Origin: Pygmaiobacter massiliensis
GTDB taxonomy: Bacteria; Bacillota; Clostridia; Oscillospirales; Ruminococcaceae
Direction of reading: 5' to 3'
DNA: 59,980 bases
Assembly (NCBI GenBank): GCA_022778585.1
Contig: JALFTI010000014.1
Span: 1 to 59,980, forward strand
Positions 43,828-54,615 of this stretch are shown here, piece by piece. Position numbers and translations under genes: made by a program. Every line of letters starts with the position of its first letter. Position 1 is the stretch's first letter. Under the pieces are notes generated by a model. It ran no database searches and was not told the origin of the DNA. It saw only the letters and a list, made by a program, of their open reading frames with translations.

Positions 43828-44293
43828 AAAGCTCCTCCGTTTGGGCACACTGCGCAGGCGCGGAAAGCCCCTGCTCCCCTCGCCATCTGCGGTCATTTCC
43901 GCTGCGCTTTGTGACATTTTCTGTGTTTTTGCTATCTGCTTACACCAAGCTGCCGGCTAAAACTTTCCCTGCCTTAAAACAGCTTTTTTAAGAATAAGCG
44001 GGCAAGGCGCATGCGCACACACGCCAAATTCATGCAGCCGGACAGATCTGCCCAACAGGCATACCTGCCGATATTAGAATATAGTATAGCACATTTCTTT
44101 CTCGATTCATACACTTTTTCTTCCTTTATAGCCTTTGTACCGCATACAGCCCGGTTGCGCAAAGGGCACCGGCCCGGTATAATATCAGTTAATATAAAAA
44201 TTTTTGTGTAACAATAAAAAGGCAGCAGCATCTGCCTTTGTTTACTTTCTGCAACAATAAAAAATGGCCCTTAGGGCCAACCGGAGGCATATT
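43828..44293. other. Non-coding stretch between rnj and rnhA
   Basis: Holds the leader of rnj, its likely -10 element, and an A/T-rich part before rnhA that includes the short palindrome TGGCCCTTAGGGCCA at 44263-44277. No gene is convincing: an 85-codon frame on the minus strand lacks an SD sequence and resembles no family I know. Confidence 0.5.
44083..44091 (-). promoter_or_regulatory. Possible extended -10 promoter of rnj
   Basis: Minus strand TGCTATACT combines TGn with TATACT. The -35 is unclear, and the leader to rnj would be about 250 nt, long enough for post-transcriptional control. Confidence 0.4.
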
Positions 44294-44734
44294 TTGAAAC
44301 AGGTAACAATCTTTTCCGACGGTGCCTGCAGCGGCAACCCTGGCCCGGGCGGCTGGGGTGCCATTTTGCGGTACGGTGTTCACGAAAAAGAGATCTGCGG
44401 CGGTGAGGCGCAAACTACCAACAACCGGATGGAGCTGACCGCTGTACTGCGGGCTTTACAGCTTTTGAAAGAGCCCTGCGAAGTGACCCTTTGCAGCGAC
44501 TCCAAATATGTCATTGACGCCCTTTCCAAGGGCTGGGCCAAAAACTGGCAGAAAAACCACTGGATTAAATCGGACAAAAAGCCGGCTTTAAATGCGGATC
44601 TCTGGGAGCAGCTTCTTGCGGCCGCCGCCCCGCACATTCTGCATTACCATTGGATTAAAGGCCATGCCGGACACCCCGAAAACGAACGCTGTGACCAAAT
44701 GGCCGTGGCAAAAAGTATGGAATACAAAGTATAA
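44294..44734 (+). CDS. rnhA: Ribonuclease HI
   Basis: A 146-residue enzyme that cuts the RNA strand of RNA-DNA hybrids. Catalytic acids are visible: Asp in [18 protein letters not shown], Glu in [13 protein letters not shown], Asp in [11 protein letters not shown], and the C-terminal [18 protein letters not shown] with His and the last Asp. The basic handle region [18 protein letters not shown] is present. The start is a TTG at 44294, 6 nt after GGAGG; an earlier in-frame ATG precedes the SD sequence and is rejected. Confidence 0.94.
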   Translation: MKQVTIFSDGACSGNPGPGGWGAILRYGVHEKEICGGEAQTTNNRMELTAVLRALQLLKEPCEVTLCSDSKYVIDALSKGWAKNWQKNHWIKSDKKPALNADLWEQLLAAAAPHILHYHWIKGHAGHPENERCDQMAVAKSMEYKV

Positions 44735-44769
44735 TTAGGCCTTGTTGCAGCATTTTTAGGCTTTTCTGC
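44735..44769. repeat. 35-nt dispersed repeat, copy 1
   Basis: Begins TTAGGCCTTGTTGCAGCAT directly at the rnhA stop codon and matches 50081-50115 at 29 of 35 positions in the same orientation. Origin unknown. Confidence 0.45.
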
Positions 44770-44913
44770 TGATTAAACACAAACTGTACACTGCCGATGC
44801 CTTTAATAATTTTTTATCCCCTGCTTACCCCGTACAAATTGCACTTTCAGCAAGGGCAGCCAAAGCAAATATGCAAATATTTTTAAATTATACCAAAATA
44901 GTATAATTTCCAC

Positions 44914-44942
44914 TTGTATTTCCCACCAAATAAGTATATATT
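44914..44942 (+). promoter_or_regulatory. Promoter of the iscS-iscU-mnmA operon
   Basis: TTGTAT at 44914-44919, a 17-nt spacer and TATATT at 44937-44942, about 70 nt before the iscS start. I see no clear IscR site. Confidence 0.5.
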
Positions 44943-45012
44943 AATATCAGGCGGAGCGCAAGCCCCGACCAGCCGGCCATTTTGCCGGCAGAAAGGCAGG
45001 GTGAACCCCAAT

Positions 45013-46227
45013 ATGACTGAACAAAACAAAACCATTTACCTAGATAATGCGGCCACCACCCCCACCGACCCGGCCGTTTTGCAAAAAATGCTGCCGTATT
45101 TTTGCCAGCAGTACGGCAATGCTTCCAGTATTTATGCACTGGGCCAGCGCAGCCGCCAGGCAATAGAAGAAGCACGCCAGCAGGTGGCACAGGTGCTTGG
45201 CTGTGAAGCGCGGGAAATATTTTTCACTGCCGGCGGCAGCGAAAGCGATAACTGGATTATCAAGGGAATTGCGCACCAGCAGGCCCTTCGCCAAAAAAAG
45301 CATTTAATTACCACCGCCATTGAACACCACGCGGTACTGCACACCATGGCCGCGCTGGAAAAGGAAGGGTTCGAGGTAACCATTCTTCCGGTGGACAAAA
45401 ACGGGCTGGTCCGTCCCGAACAGGTGGCACAGGCCATTCGCCCGGACACCGCTCTTGTGACAATTATCTATGCCAATAACGAAATTGGCACCATACAGCC
45501 CATTGAGCAGATTGGCAAAGTGTGCCGCGAAGCCGGCGTACTGTTCCACACCGACGCAGTGCAGGCCGTAACCAATCTGCCCATTGATGTGAAGGCACAG
45601 CAGATTGACGCGCTGAGCCTTTCCGCCCACAAGTTTGGTGGTCCCAAAGGGGTTGGTGCCGCATATATCCGCAAGGGTATCCGGTTTGAAAACCTGATCG
45701 ACGGCGGCCAGCAGGAAAGCGGGCGCCGGGCCGGCACCGAAAATGTGCCGGGTATTGTTGGGCTGGGCGAAGCCATTGCGCTTGCCAGCGCTTCTATGGA
45801 AGCAAAAATTACCCATGAAAGCCAGCTGCGGGATTATGTAATAACCCGAATTTTAAAAAACATACCACTTTGCAAGCTGAACGGCGACGCTAAAAAACGA
45901 CTTGCCGGAAATGTGAACCTGTCGTTTGAAGGAATTGAAGGCGAAGGCATGCTTCTTTTGCTGGATGCCAAGGGCATTTGCGCTTCTTCCGGTTCGGCCT
46001 GCACCAGCGGCAGCCTGGACCCCAGCCATGTTCTTCTGGCAATTGGTCTGCCCCACGAGGTTGCACACGGCAGCCTGCGGTTGAGCTTTGGCCCGCAAAA
46101 CACCATGGCGGATGCCGAAGCGGTTTGCGATGCCCTGGAAGAGATTATTCCTCGGTTGAGAATGATGAGCCCGGTATGGGAAGATCTGGAAAAAGGGCGT
46201 ACCAAGTCTGTTTTAGCCAGCTTGTAA
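45013..46227 (+). CDS. iscS: Cysteine desulfurase
   Basis: A 404-residue PLP enzyme that takes sulfur from cysteine as a persulfide. The N-terminus [13 protein letters not shown] is the family start. PLP is bound by Lys207 in [14 protein letters not shown], and the persulfide Cys330 is in [19 protein letters not shown]. The long loop form with SSGSACTSG marks the NifS/IscS class and not SufS. An ATG at 45013 is used; a GTG four codons before is possible. The sulfur goes to IscU for Fe-S clusters and probably to MnmA for tRNA thiolation, as all three genes form one operon. Confidence 0.95.
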   Translation: MTEQNKTIYLDNAATTPTDPAVLQKMLPYFCQQYGNASSIYALGQRSRQAIEEARQQVAQVLGCEAREIFFTAGGSESDNWIIKGIAHQQALRQKKHLITTAIEHHAVLHTMAALEKEGFEVTILPVDKNGLVRPEQVAQAIRPDTALVTIIYANNEIGTIQPIEQIGKVCREAGVLFHTDAVQAVTNLPIDVKAQQIDALSLSAHKFGGPKGVGAAYIRKGIRFENLIDGGQQESGRRAGTENVPGIVGLGEAIALASASMEAKITHESQLRDYVITRILKNIPLCKLNGDAKKRLAGNVNLSFEGIEGEGMLLLLDAKGICASSGSACTSGSLDPSHVLLAIGLPHEVAHGSLRLSFGPQNTMADAEAVCDALEEIIPRLRMMSPVWEDLEKGRTKSVLASL

Positions 46228-46269
46228 TGCCCCGCATCCAACAATAAAAAACAAGGAAAGAGGATTAAA

Positions 46270-46704
46270 ATGAATTACAGCGCAAAGGTTATGGACCACT
46301 TTTCCAACCCCCGCAATGTGGGCGAAATTCCCGACGCAAACGGGGTGGGCCAGGTTGGCAACCCCACCTGCGGCGATATTATGAAAATGTATTTAAAAAT
46401 TGAAAACAATGTGATTGAGGATGTAAAATTTAAAACCTTTGGCTGCGGCGCAGCCATTGCAACCTCCTCGATTGCCACCGAAATGATTAAGGGCAAAACG
46501 GTGGATGAGGCTTTAAAGCTGACCAACAAGGCCGTTGTGGAAGCTTTGGACGGCCTACCCCCGGTAAAAATCCACTGCAGCGTACTGGCCGAGCAGGCCG
46601 TCAAATCGGCGCTGGCCGATTATTATACCCGGCAGGGCATAGACCCGGAACCTTTCGTTGGGAAGCTGGAAGAGGACTGCCATCACTGTGAGGGCGGATT
46701 CTGA
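46270..46704 (+). CDS. iscU: Fe-S cluster assembly scaffold IscU/NifU
   Basis: A 144-residue scaffold. Three cluster-ligand cysteines are visible: GNPTCGD near residue 35, FGCGAAIATSS near 57 and IHCSVLAEQAV near 102. It begins MNYSAKVMDHFSNPRNVGEI as in the clostridial NifU-like group. The C-terminus ends ECCH-like with two extra cysteines (DCHHCEGGF), possibly a metal or cluster transfer point. Its stop shares a base with the mnmA start (TGATG). Confidence 0.95.
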   Translation: MNYSAKVMDHFSNPRNVGEIPDANGVGQVGNPTCGDIMKMYLKIENNVIEDVKFKTFGCGAAIATSSIATEMIKGKTVDEALKLTNKAVVEALDGLPPVKIHCSVLAEQAVKSALADYYTRQGIDPEPFVGKLEEDCHHCEGGF

Positions 46705-47747
46705 TGGAAACGGGAAAAAAACGGGTTCTGGTTGGTATGTCCGGCGGGGTGGACTCTTCGGTATGTGTAGAGCTGCTGCGCCAGGCTGGCTACCAGGTAG
46801 AAGGGGCGGTTATTCGCTTTTCTCCCGCCCATGACGCTGCCGTTGCCGCCGCCTGCGAAACAGCACAGCAGCTGCAGGTTCCCATACAGGTATTAGACTG
46901 CCAAGAGGAATTTGACCAGCAGGTAGTTCTTCCTTTTTGTGCCGATTACTGTGCCGGTCGCACCCCAAACCCCTGCATTATCTGCAATCCGCGGGTAAAG
47001 TTTAAGGCGCTGTGCCGCGCTGCGGACCTTGCCGGTATTCCTTATATTGCCACCGGGCATTATGCCCGCATTGCAAAAAATCAGGGCTTTTTCGCTGTGC
47101 AAAAAGCGGTAAGCGAAGCAAGGGATCAAAGCTATATGCTTTACCGGCTGGAACAATCTGTTCTTTCCCGGCTGCTTTTGCCATTGGGCAGCTATGAAAA
47201 GGCTGCCATACGCGAAATGGCACGGCAAAAACAACTGTCTTGCGCCGACGCACCTGACAGCCAGGAAATCTGCTTTATTCCGGATAAAGACTACGCTTCC
47301 TATATTGCCCGGCGCGGGTATTCTTCCCCCCAGGGAAGTTTTATTGCACCGGACGGCCGTCGGCTGGGTCCGCACAAAGGAATTATCCATTACACCATCG
47401 GGCAGCGCAAAGGGCTGGGGCTTTCGCTGAACCAGCCTGCTTTTGTGCGGCGGATTTGTGAAAACGGCGATATTTTGCTGGGTTTTTCCGGCCAGGAATA
47501 CTATTGCGGCATTACACTGACAGACCCCGTGGTTACACTGGGCCCTATTCTTCCGCAAAGCCACTACCAGATAAAGGTGCGCAGCATGGCAAAACCTGTT
47601 GGCTGCACCGTCACAGCCGTAAGCGAAAAACAGATCCAGTTGGTTTTTGACCAGCCGGCACGCGCACCCGCGCCCGGGCAATCTGCTGTGTTATATAACG
47701 GCGACCTGGTGGCAGCCGGTGGTTTTATTGCCCAGCTTGAGGAATAA
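46704..47747 (+). CDS. mnmA: tRNA-uridine 2-sulfurtransferase MnmA
   Basis: A 347-residue enzyme that thiolates U34 of tRNAs for Glu, Gln and Lys. The PP-loop is GMSGGVDSS (11-19). The two catalytic cysteines are in GRTPNPCIICNPRVKF and DAPDSQEICFIPDKDY. GIIHYTIGQRKGLG is the conserved central motif, and a beta-barrel C-terminal domain follows. Overlap with iscU by one base and proximity to iscS give it a direct sulfur source. The tRNA-Lys at 49786 carries CTT, so its wobble base is not a target. Confidence 0.95.
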   Translation: METGKKRVLVGMSGGVDSSVCVELLRQAGYQVEGAVIRFSPAHDAAVAAACETAQQLQVPIQVLDCQEEFDQQVVLPFCADYCAGRTPNPCIICNPRVKFKALCRAADLAGIPYIATGHYARIAKNQGFFAVQKAVSEARDQSYMLYRLEQSVLSRLLLPLGSYEKAAIREMARQKQLSCADAPDSQEICFIPDKDYASYIARRGYSSPQGSFIAPDGRRLGPHKGIIHYTIGQRKGLGLSLNQPAFVRRICENGDILLGFSGQEYYCGITLTDPVVTLGPILPQSHYQIKVRSMAKPVGCTVTAVSEKQIQLVFDQPARAPAPGQSAVLYNGDLVAAGGFIAQLEE

Positions 47748-48384
47748 AACGGACCGTTTTAAAAGCTAAAACCTTCGGTTTATATGTTTTGCTCTTCGGC
47801 ACCAGGGTCATTTTCTTCGTTCTTCCTTTTGGCTTTTTTGCTTTTATATTTTTTAGCTTTAAAGCCTTACACCAAACCTTTTTGTTTTGCTGCTTTTTGC
47901 GCCTGTTTGCTGTTTATACCAACTTTTTTGAGCGGGATATTATATAATAATAAGCCGCTTTTTGCACCGTAAAATTTCTGGTGTGGAGCATGTTTTTTAA
48001 TCATTATAAATGATTCATGAAGCATGTTTTTACAAATCTTGCGGCATTTCGCCTTTAACTGTTCTGTTAAGCACAATATTTCCAAAAAAGTTGGTATTTG
48101 CACTTTTCTTGGTTTAAACTTGTCTGAAATTCGTATTTCAGTCTATTTTTTCCCAAAAACAGATCCATTGGGGACAGATTATGGTGCTGTATTTTTATAC
48201 TTCTGGATGAAAAGCAGGGCCTCCCATTCTCATGAAAAGGCCCCGCAGTAAGTGGTTGTGTAATCATTTTAAATCATAAACAAGTTTTTGTCAATCGACA
48301 AAAGACCGGCAAAATAGACGAATTTCGGCAAATTTTTTCGTCACTTGTTCGGGTATGCCGGGAAAACAAAAAAGGAGCATTCAA
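47748..48384. other. Long intergenic stretch without a gene
   Basis: A/T-rich. Contains a hairpin with GGGCCT/AGGCCC arms near 48216-48247 lacking a clean T-run, and the inverted repeat TTTTGTC-4-GACAAAA at 48286-48303 that overlaps a possible -35 element of trmO. Short reading frames here have no SD sequences and no family resemblance. Confidence 0.5.
48286..48303. promoter_or_regulatory. Inverted repeat upstream of trmO
   Basis: TTTTGTC, AATC, GACAAAA: perfect 7-bp arms about 80 nt before the trmO start. It could be a dimeric regulator site. It does not match the LexA or ARG-box consensus. Confidence 0.35.
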
Positions 48385-49086
48385 ATGGCCAATTCCCCTT
48401 CCATTACGCTGCGCCCCATTGCCCATATTAAAACCGATTTTCCAGACAAATTCGGCATTCCGCGCCAAAGCGGCCTGGTAAAGCAGCTCAAAGCTTTTAT
48501 ACAGTTTGAACCGGAATTTGCAGTTCCCGAAGCGGTGCGCGGCCTGGAGGGATTTTCTCATCTGTGGTTGATTTGGCAGTTTTCAAACCTGCACCAAACC
48601 CATTGGAGCCCTACTGTGCGGCCGCCCCGGCTAGGCGGCAATAAGCGCATGGGTGTATTTGCAACCCGTTCCCCTTTCCGGCCAAACCCCGTTGGGCTTT
48701 CCTGTGTAAAGTTGGATACTGTGGAATTAGACCCCCAAAAAGGCCCTATTTTGCACATTTTGGGGGCTGACCTAATGGACAATACCCCCATTTTGGATAT
48801 AAAGCCATACCTGCCGCAGGCCGACTGCCATACTGAAGCCAGCTGCGGGTTTACCGCCTGCTACAGTGGCTATGCCCTGCAGGTACACTGCCCGCCAGAA
48901 TTGCTTTTGCAAGTACCGGAAGATAAGCGCGCAGGCTTATTGGGGGTATTGGCGCAGGACCCGCGGCCTTCCTACCAAAAAGACCCAACCCGCGTTTATG
49001 GTATGCGGTTTGCCGGGTTGGAAGTGCGTTTTACTGTGCAGGAAAACCTTTTAACCGTGCAGGAAATTTTTTCGGCCTGCAAATAG
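48385..49086 (+). CDS. trmO: tRNA (N6-threonylcarbamoyladenosine(37)-N6)-methyltransferase TrmO
   Basis: A 233-residue TsaA/TrmO-family protein that methylates t6A37 in some tRNAs with AdoMet. It starts with RPIAHIKTDFPDKFGIPRQ, the family opening. The core has GFSHLWLIWQFS, GVFATRSPFRPNPVGLSCVKL and MDNTPILDIKPYLPQAD. The C-terminal part with RPSYQKDPTRVYGMRFAG is typical of the longer bacterial form. The ATG at 48385 lies 7 nt after AAGGAG; an ATG ten codons earlier has no SD sequence. Confidence 0.93.
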   Translation: MANSPSITLRPIAHIKTDFPDKFGIPRQSGLVKQLKAFIQFEPEFAVPEAVRGLEGFSHLWLIWQFSNLHQTHWSPTVRPPRLGGNKRMGVFATRSPFRPNPVGLSCVKLDTVELDPQKGPILHILGADLMDNTPILDIKPYLPQADCHTEASCGFTACYSGYALQVHCPPELLLQVPEDKRAGLLGVLAQDPRPSYQKDPTRVYGMRFAGLEVRFTVQENLLTVQEIFSACK

Positions 49087-49195
49087 GAGAAAATGCTTTC
49101 TTCTTTTGCATAATTGGGTTATACTATAAAAAGTGCAAGCCCCAAAGGCTTACATCACAAAATGAATTTTATACAAAACACAGGAGGTCTTGAAA

Positions 49196-49576
49196 ATGGA
49201 TATGCCTCGCTTCTTCCGCTGCAGCCACTGCGGCAATTTGGTGGAACTTTTAGTCGCTTCCGGCGTACCGATGATCTGCTGCGGTGAGCCCATGCAGGAG
49301 CTGACTGCCAATACCACCGATGCTGCGCTGGAAAAACATGTTCCGCAGGTTGAAGTGCAGGGTGATGTGTTGACCGCTACGGTTGGCAGCACACTGCACC
49401 CCATGCTGGAAGCGCACCACATTGCTTTTATTTGGCTGGTTACCGAACAGGGTGTTTACTGCAAAAAACTTGACCCCACCGGTGAACCGGTTGCTCGCTT
49501 CAACCTGGGCGGCGAAAAACCGCTTGCTGTATATGAGTACTGCAACCTGCATGGTTTGTGGAAAAAAGAGCTGTAA
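49196..49576 (+). CDS. dfx: Desulfoferrodoxin (superoxide reductase with N-terminal rubredoxin-like centre)
   Basis: A 126-residue protein that reduces superoxide to peroxide without making oxygen, suited to an anaerobe. The N-terminal Dx iron site has Cys9, Cys12, Cys28 and Cys29 (CSHC and ICCGEPM). The SOR iron site has His48, His68 and His74 or His75, plus Cys116 and His119 in YCNLHGLWK. The ATG at 49196 lies 8 nt after AGGAGG; a TTG two codons earlier is closer to the SD sequence. It is a single gene with a terminator. Confidence 0.93.
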   Translation: MDMPRFFRCSHCGNLVELLVASGVPMICCGEPMQELTANTTDAALEKHVPQVEVQGDVLTATVGSTLHPMLEAHHIAFIWLVTEQGVYCKKLDPTGEPVARFNLGGEKPLAVYEYCNLHGLWKKEL

Positions 49577-49596
49577 CGCTAATAAAATTGAAAATG

Positions 49597-49626
49597 AAGG
49601 GGCGGCACAGGCTGCCCCTTCCTTTT
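49597..49626 (+). terminator. Terminator after the desulfoferrodoxin gene
   Basis: AAGGGGCgGC and GCtGCCCCTT form the stem with one G-U pair, followed by a C/T-rich run. It lies 20 nt past the stop. Confidence 0.7.
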
Positions 49627-49698
49627 CCTTATATTTTGTAAAAGCACAGAGCTACCTTTACAAAATATAAGTTTTTTAAAAAATATAAAAACAAACTG

Positions 49699-49727
49699 TT
49701 GACATTCTCTCACAACAGTGATATACT
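49699..49727 (+). promoter_or_regulatory. Promoter of tRNA-Lys
   Basis: TTGACA at 49699-49704, a 17-nt spacer and TATACT at 49722-49727. It gives a 5' leader of about 50 nt for RNase P to remove. Confidence 0.85.
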
Positions 49728-49785
49728 ACAAAGGCAGTCGAAAAACGGCTCAAAACAATTTGATTAAAATTGTAAAATTCAATAT

Positions 49786-49861
<76 letters not shown>

Positions 49862-49864
49862 AAC

Positions 49865-49894
49865 AAAAGCACCTGTTTTACAGGTGCTTTTTTG
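49865..49894 (+). terminator. Terminator after tRNA-Lys
   Basis: AAAAGCACCTG and CAGGTGCTTTT form a perfect stem followed by TTTG. It begins 4 nt after the tRNA. Confidence 0.9.
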
Positions 49895-50080
49895 TTTATT
49901 GTAAACCATTGCACCGTCTTTAAGGTAAATTTCTATGCAACTTTCCTTTTTCTGCGATGTAAATTTTGCCCTAAAAATGCCAGTACACCTATTTTGCTGG
50001 CCATATCGCCGCAAATCGTTACCAAGCATTTGCAGCGTTTTTATTAGACCTTGGCGCTTTCAAATAAAACAAAAGTTCGC

Positions 50081-50115
50081 TTAGGCCTTGCTGCAACATA
50101 TTTAAGCATTTTTGC
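50081..50115. repeat. 35-nt dispersed repeat, copy 2
   Basis: Begins TTAGGCCTTGCTGCAACAT; 29 of 35 positions equal to 44735-44769. It lies in the otherwise featureless gap 49895-50172, in which I see no gene. Confidence 0.45.
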
Positions 50116-50172
50116 ATAAAACCAAACACTGGGGTATCCAAATTGGCAGTTTTCCTGTCTGTTCATTTTGGG

Positions 50173-51012
50173 TTACTCCCCTACCATTCCACTACCCCGC
50201 AGCAGCTGCTCCACCTGCTGCAGGCGTTCCAGTACCCTGCCGCTATAGAGGGCCGTTAGGGCACTGCACAAATAGTCCACCAAACAAACAGGGGCAGCAT
50301 AACTGTTTTTAATGCCCTGGGTTTGAACATGGCAGCAAAGCAGTAAATCTGCATAAGGGCTGATCTGCTCGGTGGGCGGCGAAGTGACCATAGTCAAAAA
50401 AACGCCTCGGTCTTTTACAAGCTTCACCATCCGCCGAGACTGACTGGTATATCGATGAAACAAAAAGAATAAACACAGATCCTGCTCGTTTAAATCCAAC
50501 AGCGGTTCCAGCATGCCATTGTACCCGGCGCCCAGCAAAAACACATTTTCTCTCAGGGTAATAAGCCTCGTGTAAGCATAGTGCGCCAGTGCCAGAGATT
50601 CGCGCATGCCAAATACAAAAATTCGTCTGCTGTCTGCCACCTTTTGCACCAGCTGTTCCAGCTGTTTTTCTGTTAGGTAGGCTAGGGTTTGTTCCACACA
50701 ATCCCGGTTTTGGTCCACCGTTTGGCGCAGCCTGCTCATTTCCTCCGCTGTTTCCTGCCGCTGTATCCGGTCTGGCAGCCGAACTTGGATGCGCATCTCC
50801 TCGCGCAATTTTTCCTGAAATGCGCGGAAGCCGCCATAACCCATACGGCGACAATATCGAATAATCGACGCTGTGCTGGTGGAGGTTAAGGCCGCCAATT
50901 CTTCCAGCGTACCAAAAGCAAATTCATCTGGGTGCGCCTGGTAGCAGGCGTTAATGCGCTGCTCGGTTCGGGTCATTTTCTGGGATACCTGCGCTAAGTC
51001 CTTCTGTTCCAT
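50173..51012 (-). CDS. MurR/RpiR family transcriptional regulator
   Basis: A 279-residue regulator. The N-terminal helix-turn-helix (residues 1-75) has FGTLEELAALTSTSTASIIRYCRRMGYGGFRAFQEKLREE, the HTH_6 pattern. Residues 105-260 form a SIS domain with RRIFVFGMRESLALAHYAYTRL and an effector pocket. Such regulators sense sugar phosphates, though many control other transporters. It is divergent from a gltS-like symporter gene, and a 38-bp perfect palindrome lies between them, next to its own promoter, a likely operator. The effector is unknown. Confidence 0.9.
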   Translation of the reverse strand: MEQKDLAQVSQKMTRTEQRINACYQAHPDEFAFGTLEELAALTSTSTASIIRYCRRMGYGGFRAFQEKLREEMRIQVRLPDRIQRQETAEEMSRLRQTVDQNRDCVEQTLAYLTEKQLEQLVQKVADSRRIFVFGMRESLALAHYAYTRLITLRENVFLLGAGYNGMLEPLLDLNEQDLCLFFLFHRYTSQSRRMVKLVKDRGVFLTMVTSPPTEQISPYADLLLCCHVQTQGIKNSYAAPVCLVDYLCSALTALYSGRVLERLQQVEQLLRGSGMVGE

Positions 51013-51082
51013 TTTTTACTTTTCTACGCACCTTTTCTGATCATAAATTATACCGCAACCAAGATAAAGGAAATAGTGGGTT

Positions 51083-51120
51083 TGATGTATTTTTGAAAAA
51101 ATTTTTTCAAAAATACATCA
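51083..51120. promoter_or_regulatory. 38-bp perfect palindrome, probable RpiR-type operator
   Basis: Two 19-nt arms meet without a loop: TGATGTATTTTTGAAAAAA and its exact complement. It lies between divergent genes, 71 nt upstream of the regulator start and about 100 nt upstream of the symporter promoter. Because the genes diverge, a terminator role is unlikely. Confidence 0.6.
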
Positions 51121-51219
51121 TTTTTTCTTTTTTAGCGATTTCTTTTTGCCGTTTGTGACCTACTTTTTTGCAAAACATTGTATGTAATATATAATTTTTT
51201 CAATATTTTATCTTATTTA

Positions 51220-51248
51220 TTGACATCTTGCACGAACGCAAGTATTCT
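51220..51248 (+). promoter_or_regulatory. Promoter of the gltS-like gene
   Basis: TTGACA at 51220-51225, a 17-nt spacer and TATTCT at 51243-51248, followed 48 nt later by the start codon with GAGGAGG in front. Confidence 0.7.
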
Positions 51249-51295
51249 GAACACAGTGCAACATGTACTAAATACTACATTGAGGAGGTCGCATT

Positions 51296-52682
51296 ATGAT
51301 TCCCACCACCGAGGTTTCCGGCGCAACATTGGATGCATTGATTGTTTATGTATCAATTTTGGGCATTTTACTGCTGGCTGCCACCTGGCTGCGGCTTAAA
51401 ATACCATTTTTGCGGCAATATCACATTCCCGCCTCTCTGCTGGCTGGTGTGCTGGGACTGCTGCTAGGGCCCTATTTTATTGGCTTAATTCCGGCACATA
51501 TTATGGATTGTTGGTCAGCCCTTTCGGGACGGTTAATTGTATTTGTATTTGCCCCTATGCTGATGGGACGGCAAATTTCCAACGGCAAAACACTGGCTAA
51601 ACAAACAGCCGCTTCGGTCTGCTGGAGCTGGGGCGCTACCTGCGCGCAGTATGCTGTTCCCATTTTGCTTTGTGCTGCGTTTTTGGGAGCGGTTTTGGGG
51701 TAAATCCTCTATTTGGCACCATAGTGGAGCAAGGCTGGGCCGGCGGGCACGGCACTTCCGGCGATATGGGGCTGGTATTTGAAGAGCTGAACTGGCTGGA
51801 CGGTCAGTCTCTCTCGGTTACATCGGCTACATTTGGTTTAATTTTCGGCGTAGTAGGCGGCGTTATTATCATTAATGTGGCAGTGAAAAAGGGCTGGGCC
51901 GCCTTTTTGACCGATTCTGCCAAGCTAAAGGGAGATACCAAAGAGCTTTACACCGAAGAGGAAAAGCCGGTTGATACCCGCTCGGCTATTGGCAGCGGCG
52001 TTATTGACAACTTTGCTTTTCATGCCGCACTAATCAGCGTAGCGGTTTTTCTTGGCTGGATTATTAACTATGCCCTGAAAAAATACCTGAACTTTTCGGC
52101 AGCTTGGTTTGTAACCGGCCTGTTTGGCGGCCTTTGGGTATGGCTGGTTATTAAGCGTCCATGGGGCAAAGCGGTGGATACCGGCACTTTAGGCCGCATT
52201 CAGGGCATACTTTAGGCCGCATTCAGGGCATTTCGCTTGAATTTTTGGTTGCAGGAGCTGTGGCTTCGGTAAATGTTCCGGTCGTTGTGGAATATGCCGC
52301 ACCGCTTTTGATCCAACAGTTTGTTATGGTTGCCGTTATGCTGTTTATGAACCTTTGGCTGGCACGCCGTGTTTTCTCAAACTACTGGTTTGAAAACAGT
52401 ATGGTTTTGTTTGGCACCTATACCGGCGTTGCTGCCACCGGCCTTTTGCTTTTAAAAACCTGCGACCCGGATATGAAGAGCGATGCCGCCGAGGTATTTG
52501 CGGCCCGCGCTCCTTTCTGCTCCTGGGCACTTGGCGGCGGCATGCTCACCTCCATGACTCCGTTCTGGGTTGCACAGTACGGCTCGTGGATGGTTGGACT
52601 TATCTATCTTGCGGCGTTCTGCGTTTTCTTTATAGCGCCGCGCTTCTTTGGTTCCTGGCATTCCCCCAAAAAGTCAAGCTAA
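51296..52682 (+). pseudogene. gltS: Broken sodium/glutamate symporter-like gene (GltS/ESS family)
   Basis: Three reading-frame pieces together encode one ESS-family transporter. The N-terminal part (51296-51702) ends LLCAAFLGAVLG. The middle resumes VNPLFGTIVEQGWAGGHGTSGDMG, and the C-terminal part resumes GISLEFLVAGAVASVNV. Break one is at the G-run 51697-51700, where one more G restores GVNPLFG. Break two is a perfect 23-bp tandem duplication (52186-52231); removing one unit restores RIQGISLEF. With both repaired the gene is 1365 nt, giving 454 residues, the usual family size. Everything else is intact, so decay looks recent. Promoter and SD sequence remain. Substrate inferred from family: glutamate with Na+. 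Confidence 0.85.
52186..52231. repeat. 23-bp tandem duplication in the gltS-like gene
   Basis: Two identical 23-nt units, 52186-52208 and 52209-52231, starting ACTTTAGGCCGCATTCAG. The short match GGCA at both original borders could have primed slippage. Confidence 0.95.
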
Positions 52683-52728
52683 GGGCTATGGCAATACTTT
52701 GTATGCCACTAGGCACTGATAAATAGAG

Positions 52729-54333
<1,605 letters not shown>

Positions 54334-54615
54334 TCACATCGCCCAATACATTGAACATACGCCCCAGCGTTGCTTCGCCCACCGGTACCGTAATGGTTTT
54401 TCCTTCGGCACAAACCTGCATTCCCCGGCAGAGCCCTTCACTGGCCGCCAGCATAATACAGCGCACCATATCATTGCCAATATGCTGGGCAACCTTCATC
54501 ACCCGTTTTTCCCCGCTAACCAAAACCCAAAGCGCCTCCCGGATTTTAGGCAGGGTTTCACCGGAAAACCGCACATCCACCACCGGGCCAGACACCTGTA
54601 CAATGGTTCCATACT

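Noticed and set aside
43974-44231. 85-codon minus-strand frame between rnj and rnhA
   Set aside because: No SD sequence and no family resemblance, and it overlaps the probable rnj promoter.
51083-51120. Terminator role for the long palindrome
   Set aside because: The flanking genes diverge, so no transcript needs ending there; a regulatory site fits better.
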